Assembly (NCBI GenBank): GCA_023128965.1
Contig: JAGMCY010000118.1
Location: forward strand, 1-10,978
DNA: 10,978 nt
From: Candidatus Aenigmatarchaeota archaeon
Lineage (GTDB): Archaea; Aenigmatarchaeota; Aenigmatarchaeia; QMZP01; QMZT01
Direction: 5' to 3'
Numbering within the stretch: the first letter of the stretch is position 1; every line of letters begins with the position of its first letter. The notes under the pieces were generated by a model that searched no databases, was not told the DNA's origin, and worked only from the letters and a program-made list of their open reading frames with translations. Of this stretch, positions 6,523-10,978 are shown in pieces. The position numbers and the translations under genes were made by a program.

Positions 6523-9500
6523 ATATCCTCACCTCCATTATCGCTGGGCCCCACATGGACGGGATCTGCGATATGAAATCCGACTTGAATTCGACCTCCT
6601 CCGTGATCTCCAGATCAACAGGATTGATGTTTGAACCGTCACCATCTCCGGTTGGACCAGAACTGTTGTAAGTCATGTTGGCAACATTCGGGTTCAGATC
6701 ATTTATGAAGTTCAGAGCATTCATAAGTTTCATGAACCCGTTGTCTATGGAATCGTTATTAGGATCGAAAATATCATCCGGATTAGGTCCTATCTCCACC
6801 GTTATCGAACTTTCCGGTATGTTGTCCCCATTAGAATCGTAATATATCGTTGGTCTCGATCCCTCAGCCTTCGGGAAAATATCACTGTATGTTGTCAGGC
6901 TGATCCCGGTTATACCGAGCGTGTAAATAACCCTGTCATCCGGCGAGCCACCCAAACCGTCCGGAAGGGAAGGATATAGACCTGTTCCTATTTTGAAGGA
7001 GTTGTTCCCTCCTGGTATGAGAAGGTTCGGCGGGATCTGTATGATATAGGGGTCTCCGAGTTCCTCGTAATCATCCGAATAGTTCCCCAGCCAGTAAACC
7101 CTTGTCCAGTTCTGGTTTGGTGTGTTCGAAGAATTGACCCACAACCTGTCTGTCCAGTAGTATGAGGAATATGAAGTCATCTTCGAATCGAGAACATTTG
7201 TCACGACCTCCGTGTTGCTCGGAATTATGAACCACCCTTCCTTCGTCCCTGTTACGTTATCCGTTATGATAGTCTCCCCTGTCGATTGTCTCAGCCTCGG
7301 GGACTCGAACCCCAGAGTCAGCTCCCCGTATTCCAGTGTTCTGACAACCGGTGTGTAGTTGAACGATATGAAAGAATCTGTGTAAAGAACATTATCCAGA
7401 GAAACGTTCCCGCTTATGTTGAAAATCTGGGCATCGTAAGTCGCATTCGCTATGTCCTCGGCTATATCCTGGTAAATCTCCTCTAACTCCTCCGCATTCG
7501 TGCTGTTGTAGAACTTGTTGCAGTTCGGGATCCAGTCACCAGCTGAACAATCCCAACAGGCTATTCTCTCTAGCGTGTCCATGTTAGCTCCCGAGCCGAA
7601 AGCAACAGAATACACTGTTATACTGTGGTTGTCCCTGGCATCACATGCCATATCTATCGCCTCGTCGCTCGCTTGATCTTGAGTACACCACCCTGAAGTA
7701 CACCTGTTAGCACTCCCGTCGCTCATGACCAGCATCGCTTTGTATCTTTTCATGGTGTAGTTCAGTTCAAGATCGAACTTAGCACTCTGGTCGTCGTTGT
7801 TGCGGAGTTTCACAGCTATAACGTTGTCCCCGCTACGGAAATACGATTTGCTTACGACTATCCTTTCCCTGACCTTGACGTCATCCACGTAAAACCTTTC
7901 TTGATCCCAACTTGATCTGGAGCCGAACTTTATCGTGAAGTTTTCAACCATGTTGTAGTCTGACAGGTCTATTATGTATTGGAGGTATCCATCGTAAAAG
8001 TATGTGCTGTCGTATGATCTAACTATGTTCCAGTTCCCGTCCCAGATCCACATATCCGAATACTCATTGCTTTCGATATTGTCAGTTCCTGTCCTCCACC
8101 AATAGGAAAGTATTTGGTTTTCTCGCTCGGAAAGGTTAAGGTATGTTTCCGCGTAACCATACGAATCCATGTCCCTGAAAACCAGAACATCCGTTCCGCT
8201 GTGGGCGGGATAACCAGACTGGTCGCACATCATATAAACTTCCTGTCCTGCATCATCTATGAACCAGTAGCCTGGAGATATGTTTAAATCCGTACCGTCA
8301 ACCTGGTTCGCCCCACCTCCATAATAGCTCTCGAAATCGTCATAGAAAACGTTACCTCCCATGTTCCAGTAGGTCGCGTTATGCTCCTCCGTGTCGTTGT
8401 TTATCAGATAACCGTTCAGGTATACCTCAGCGTTGTCATCTGAGAGGACGAACAGTTCCCCGAAATCTATCAGATCGGGATCGGTTAAGTTGAAATGCTT
8501 CCTGAAGTAATAGTTCCCGTTGTTATCCCCTATATCGGTATCAACGCCGCCGAAACCGAGTATAGCGTCACCTTCGTTCCAGCCCGAATCCGTGTAGTTG
8601 TATTCGGTCCAGGACGTCCCGTTTATGGCAGGCGGGTCGCTCAAAGGGTAGCTCGTGTTGTAAAGCCAAGAGGATTTCGAAGGGATAATGTTTTTAACGA
8701 TTTTTGAATCCACCAGCATATTGGCTGCGCTTTTTATACCGCATGATATGCAAGTTGTGGCAAATTGTACAGCTTGATACCCGTCTATTTGGGATTCAAG
8801 AGAAGCGCTGTCATTGCTTAGAAGATGAGTTAGGGCAAGGGTATTATTATAACTCACGAGACCGACCCTGCTCCCCGTGTAGTTGATGATGGTATTTACG
8901 AATTCCTTGTCGACATCTTTCGCCACGTCCAGTCTCCTGTTTTGACAACCGCTTGTTCCCGAATCACAATCTGAGTATGGGCATGAGGGACTTTCAACAT
9001 CGCAGGTGCGCATGCTACCCGAAAGGTCGGTTATAAGAACGGAGTCGCTCGTGCTCTCGCCGCCGATGAATGCGAAGGTCTCCGTCCCGAACCTTATGGG
9101 GATCGTGGCGTTGCTCAGACTACTGATTAGATTTGGCTTCCCCCCGAAGATGCTGGATATTTCGGAATCGTTTATGTACACGTCCTGCTCCCCGGTCTCG
9201 TTGCTCCTGTAGATCTCCTCCGCTCCTATGAAGAAATAGACCGGGATTCCCTGGTTGTTCATGCTGAGGTTGTTGTAATAATGCAAGCGTGCGCTTATGT
9301 TGTTCAGCGTGCCGGGGACGTAAAAGGAAGAATAAAGGTTGATTATGCCCCTTATGCCCGGGAAGTAATATTTGCCGATCCTCGTATTCCCAGTGTAAAC
9401 GTATTCACCCTCCGTGAGTTCAGAGGTCTTGTAGGTGACTTTCAGATACCCGCCTCCTATGTAGTTGGTTATGTTTTCCGTGAAGTTTATCTCCACCGTG

Positions 9501-10255
9501 TTGTTCCCCCCTATGAAATACGAGCAGAACGAAGGATTGATAGTTTCCGAGCAAACGGTCCAGTTGTTTGCGGAGAAGTTAACAGCGGTTTTGTTGTAAT
9601 CCCCCAAGAAGTTCCCGTTGACGTAGAGAGTGAAATTGTTCCCGACATTCATCTCCATGTAAACATCCGTAATGTTCGCGTCTACCGGAAGTGGGATGAT
9701 TTTCGTCACGTTTCCCTCGCCTACATAGCCCCCGAAATAAGTGAAATACGAATTGGCTTTGCTCACCTTTGTCAGGTAGACCCTCGCCAGGTAACCGTTT
9801 ACAGGTTTCGTTTTCTCGTAACCGGAAACAATCGTTGAGAGCCTCGCGAGGAAATCCGAGTAGTCCGGTTGGCTGGAATATATCGATTCGCTGTCGAAGA
9901 GAATCTCATAACTCAAACCAGTCCCGTTAAGGATGTTTTCAAATATCTCCTTCGTTAGGTTTTCCGCATAACTCTGGTTCCCCTCTGCCCAGAAAGAGCC
10001 TATTACATCGAGAATCGTCCTGCTCATGTCGTCCTCTCCCAATCCGTAGTCGTTTAGATTCACGATATCTGAAACCGCCTGAATTTTCGTTTCTTCAAGG
10101 ATGTTCGCCAGGTCTTTACCCGCGTAGTAATACCTTTGATAGCGGAGCTCAGAGGAAGAGTAGGTGAATGACATACCTGCGAGGAACAAAGAAACCATGA
10201 GCAGCAAGCTTATCGCAGCCAAAGCATCGAGAGAGAGCAAAACCCCTTTCTTCAT
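6515..10255 (-). CDS. Giant pilin-anchored surface protein with a split VWA domain
   Basis: This 1246-residue exported protein starts MKKG followed by a hydrophobic helix (5-30, with D10), resembling an archaeal class III (type IV pilin-like) signal. There is no C-terminal membrane helix, so the N-terminal helix is the only visible anchor. Residues about 190-280 and 290-395 form beta-rich modules. A VWA domain begins at 404 with MIDAS DLSGS (410-414) and TTC (500-502). It is interrupted at about 521-837 and resumes with MLVMSDGS (841-848), ending near 938. Beta-rich regions follow, with DSNGDNIPES (1140-1149) and DPNNDS (1164-1169) that could bind calcium. There are 15 cysteines, 14 of them from residue 235 to 912 inside or near the VWA region, and about 44 N-x-S/T sequons by hand count. 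The likely role is adhesion or surface attachment. ATG 10255 is preferred over an upstream ATG (10291), because the segment between holds the promoter and the signal starts at 10255. Function is inferred. Confidence 0.85.
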   Translation of the reverse strand: MKKGVLLSLDALAAISLLLMVSLFLAGMSFTYSSSELRYQRYYYAGKDLANILEETKIQAVSDIVNLNDYGLGEDDMSRTILDVIGSFWAEGNQSYAENLTKEIFENILNGTGLSYEILFDSESIYSSQPDYSDFLARLSTIVSGYEKTKPVNGYLARVYLTKVSKANSYFTYFGGYVGEGNVTKIIPLPVDANITDVYMEMNVGNNFTLYVNGNFLGDYNKTAVNFSANNWTVCSETINPSFCSYFIGGNNTVEINFTENITNYIGGGYLKVTYKTSELTEGEYVYTGNTRIGKYYFPGIRGIINLYSSFYVPGTLNNISARLHYYNNLSMNNQGIPVYFFIGAEEIYRSNETGEQDVYINDSEISSIFGGKPNLISSLSNATIPIRFGTETFAFIGGESTSDSVLITDLSGSMRTCDVESPSCPYSDCDSGTSGCQNRRLDVAKDVDKEFVNTIINYTGSRVGLVSYNNTLALTHLLSNDSASLESQIDGYQAVQFATTCISCGIKSAANMLVDSKIVKNIIPSKSSWLYNTSYPLSDPPAINGTSWTEYNYTDSGWNEGDAILGFGGVDTDIGDNNGNYYFRKHFNLTDPDLIDFGELFVLSDDNAEVYLNGYLINNDTEEHNATYWNMGGNVFYDDFESYYGGGANQVDGTDLNISPGYWFIDDAGQEVYMMCDQSGYPAHSGTDVLVFRDMDSYGYAETYLNLSERENQILSYWWRTGTDNIESNEYSDMWIWDGNWNIVRSYDSTYFYDGYLQYIIDLSDYNMVENFTIKFGSRSSWDQERFYVDDVKVRERIVVSKSYFRSGDNVIAVKLRNNDDQSAKFDLELNYTMKRYKAMLVMSDGSANRCTSGWCTQDQASDEAIDMACDARDNHSITVYSVAFGSGANMDTLERIACWDCSAGDWIPNCNKFYNSTNAEELEEIYQDIAEDIANATYDAQIFNISGNVSLDNVLYTDSFISFNYTPVVRTLEYGELTLGFESPRLRQSTGETIITDNVTGTKEGWFIIPSNTEVVTNVLDSKMTSYSSYYWTDRLWVNSSNTPNQNWTRVYWLGNYSDDYEELGDPYIIQIPPNLLIPGGNNSFKIGTGLYPSLPDGLGGSPDDRVIYTLGITGISLTTYSDIFPKAEGSRPTIYYDSNGDNIPESSITVEIGPNPDDIFDPNNDSIDNGFMKLMNALNFINDLNPNVANMTYNSSGPTGDGDGSNINPVDLEITEEVEFKSDFISQIPSMWGPAIMEVRIWG
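7745..8695 (-). other. Jelly-roll insertion inside the VWA domain
   Basis: These codons (residues about 521-837) separate the MIDAS-bearing first half of the VWA domain from its second half. The outer part (525-630 and 799-835) resembles galactose-binding-type jelly rolls: DSGWNEGDAILGFGG (556-570), NYYFRKHFNL (581-590), DDNAEVYLNG (606-615) and SGDNVIAVKLRNN (808-820). The boundaries are estimates by eye. Confidence 0.6.
7862..8362 (-). other. Concanavalin/MAM-like domain nested in the jelly roll
   Basis: Residues about 632-798 split the jelly-roll module a second time. The stretch starts YDDFESYYGG (638-647) and contains YAETYLNLS (701-709) and LSYWWRTGTDN (716-726). It ends RFYVDDVKV (787-795), the usual opening, middle and closing pattern of MAM/LamG-like beta sandwiches. 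Assignment is by pattern only. Confidence 0.5.
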
Positions 10256-10258
10256 ACT

Positions 10259-10271
10259 TTTATATTTAAAT
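10259..10271 (+). promoter_or_regulatory. TATA-like box for the coiled-coil gene
   Basis: TTTATATTTAAAT lies about 44 bases before ATG 10309. Usual spacing gives a transcription start near 10290 and a leader of about 19 bases that contains GAAAGGTTAGG. The element lies at the predicted transcription start of the divergent VWA gene. Confidence 0.45.
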
Positions 10272-10276
10272 CCCGT

Positions 10277-10289
10277 CAAAATAAATATC
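10277..10289 (-). promoter_or_regulatory. TATA-like box for the giant VWA gene
   Basis: On the minus strand this reads GATATTTATTTTG, centred about 28 bases before ATG 10255. It predicts a start within a few bases of the ATG, that is, a leaderless mRNA, consistent with no ribosome binding site in the AAATATAAAAGT that precedes the ATG. Confidence 0.45.
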
Positions 10290-10308
10290 AAAGTGAAAGG
10301 TTAGGACT

Positions 10309-10920
10309 ATGAATCTTAAGAAATTCATCACGTCGAGGTTCGGAAAGGACGTCTTTTCGATAAAAGAGGATGATCTTTTAAAGGAGAGGGTGAAGATAGA
10401 GAAAGAGGTAGAGAGGATTTCAGATGATCTGAAGGGCATAGCTGAAAAAATACAAAAACTAATGCTCGAAGCGAAAGGTCAACCCACAACGCTTAAGATG
10501 CTTAACGTCCAGAAGATAAAGGCCCTGAGGCTCGAATCCCGAACGAAGCAGATGGAAGCTTCGCATTTCCTCCGTGAGCTCCAGCTTATAATGCTCGTGC
10601 AGGCCATGAAGGAACGGGAGAAAACAGAGAAGGAGTCAGAACTAACGAAGGATATCCTGAGCTCTGACATGGACAAGCTCAACGAGGTTTTGACGGACGA
10701 GGATGTGAAGGAAGCGCTGGAAGAGGGAAGGCTGGACAAGGTCAAGGAAAAACTCGAAAGGGTTTTCGGGAAGGAAGAGGTCCTGGTAGATGATGAATCG
10801 CGAGAACTCATAAGCACGATAAATGATCTTGAAAAAGTGGACGAAGAAACCGCTTTGAAGATGGCAGGAGAGAAGGCGAAGAAGATAACAGAGGAGTCTG
10901 CTGAAAAGGAAACAGAGTGA
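10309..10920 (+). CDS. Charged all-helical coiled-coil protein, unknown function
   Basis: This 203-residue protein has no signal peptide or membrane segment and should be cytoplasmic. It is almost wholly helical by composition, rich in K and E. Long helices are suggested at about 20-57 and 62-115, a shorter helical hairpin at 118-152 (MDKLNEVLTDEDVKEALEEG), and an acidic tail at 160-203. The long-helix pair with KALRLESRTKQME (71-83) is loosely like ESCRT-III/Snf7 (CdvB) proteins, but I see no clear signature and would not assign it. It is divergent from the giant VWA gene with 53 bases between the starts, and the next gene follows 18 bases downstream. The start is ATG 10309, with GAAAGG upstream. 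Confidence 0.8.
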   Translation: MNLKKFITSRFGKDVFSIKEDDLLKERVKIEKEVERISDDLKGIAEKIQKLMLEAKGQPTTLKMLNVQKIKALRLESRTKQMEASHFLRELQLIMLVQAMKEREKTEKESELTKDILSSDMDKLNEVLTDEDVKEALEEGRLDKVKEKLERVFGKEEVLVDDESRELISTINDLEKVDEETALKMAGEKAKKITEESAEKETE

Positions 10921-10938
10921 TTTTTTCTTGGTGATAAT

Positions 10939-10978
10939 ATGGGAGAATTGAGGCAGTCCCTTTTAAAGCAGCAACTTC
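10939..10978 (+). CDS. Start of an unidentified gene (3' end outside window)
   Basis: ATG 10939 is preceded by GGTGAT (10930-10935) at a normal distance, 18 bases after the stop of the coiled-coil gene. The visible residues are MGELRQSLLKQQL, helical in character and too few for identification. The tight spacing and strong ribosome binding site indicate cotranscription with the coiled-coil gene. Confidence 0.6.
   Translation, partial: MGELRQSLLKQQL

Noticed and set aside
6510..6554. Longer N-terminus for the thioredoxin-fold protein, overlapping the VWA gene
   Set aside because: The extra residues are not a signal peptide, and the strong ribosome binding site GGGGGTGA points to ATG 6509.
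9281..9838. Plus-strand open frame of 185 codons
   Set aside because: It lies wholly antisense to the VWA gene. Its length follows from the composition of that gene, and no motif or ribosome binding site supports it.
10256..10291. Upstream start at 10291 for the giant VWA protein
   Set aside because: It would add 12 residues before the pilin-like leader and would place the promoter elements inside the coding region. MKKG at 10255 begins the signal directly.
10921..10926. T-run after the coiled-coil gene as a terminator
   Set aside because: Six T bases lie only 12 bases before the next same-strand start, which has its own ribosome binding site. Readthrough into that gene is more likely.
1..10978. 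CRISPR array, tRNA, rRNA, insertion sequence or prophage
   Set aside because: No regularly spaced repeats, cloverleaf-like genes, transposase motifs or phage genes were seen on either strand.

Overview
The window is archaeal DNA. It encodes the ribosome-recycling ATPase ABCE1/Rli1, a CTP-dependent riboflavin kinase fused to a winged-helix domain (RbkR type), and a Zn-ribbon/KH protein of a type found in archaea. TATA-like boxes sit about 25-30 bases ahead of first genes, and GGTGA-like ribosome binding sites precede internal genes. The very short lysine/glycine leader followed by a 'SLDAL' hydrophobic helix on the large surface protein is reminiscent of surface proteins of small-genome DPANN-type archaea. 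That placement is an inference and is not proven by the window.

Left part (2-3147, plus strand): the 3' end of an unrecognised gene, then a tightly packed four-gene cassette. It encodes the RbkR-type regulator/riboflavin kinase, a RibU-like ECF substrate-binding membrane protein, one ECF ATPase (EcfA) and the ECF transmembrane coupler (EcfT). Start and stop codons overlap or nearly touch throughout. Together they read as a riboflavin uptake and trapping unit: EcfA/EcfT/RibU import the vitamin, and the kinase converts it to FMN with CTP and probably regulates its own operon. A small palindrome abuts the TATA box.

Middle and right part (3135-10255, minus strand): five genes with gaps of 5-28 bases, in transcription order. 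They are a 1246-residue exported protein with a von Willebrand A (VWA) domain, a membrane-anchored thioredoxin-fold protein, a VanZ-like membrane protein, the Zn-ribbon/KH RNA-binding protein, and ABCE1. The last gene runs convergently into ecfT and overlaps it by 13 bases. The first three products are envelope proteins and the last two are translation-linked; an internal promoter may separate the groups.

The most unusual object is the large VWA protein. Its VWA domain is split by an insertion of about 315 residues resembling a galactose-binding-type jelly roll, which is itself split by a concanavalin/MAM-like domain. It also has a pilin-like N-terminus, 15 cysteines and about 44 N-glycosylation sequons.

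Right edge (10309-10978, plus strand): divergent from the VWA gene across only 53 bases lies a gene for a charged, all-helical, coiled-coil protein of unknown function, followed by the first 13 codons of another gene. No rRNA, tRNA, CRISPR array, insertion sequence or prophage was recognised. There is no gene-free stretch longer than 62 bases.
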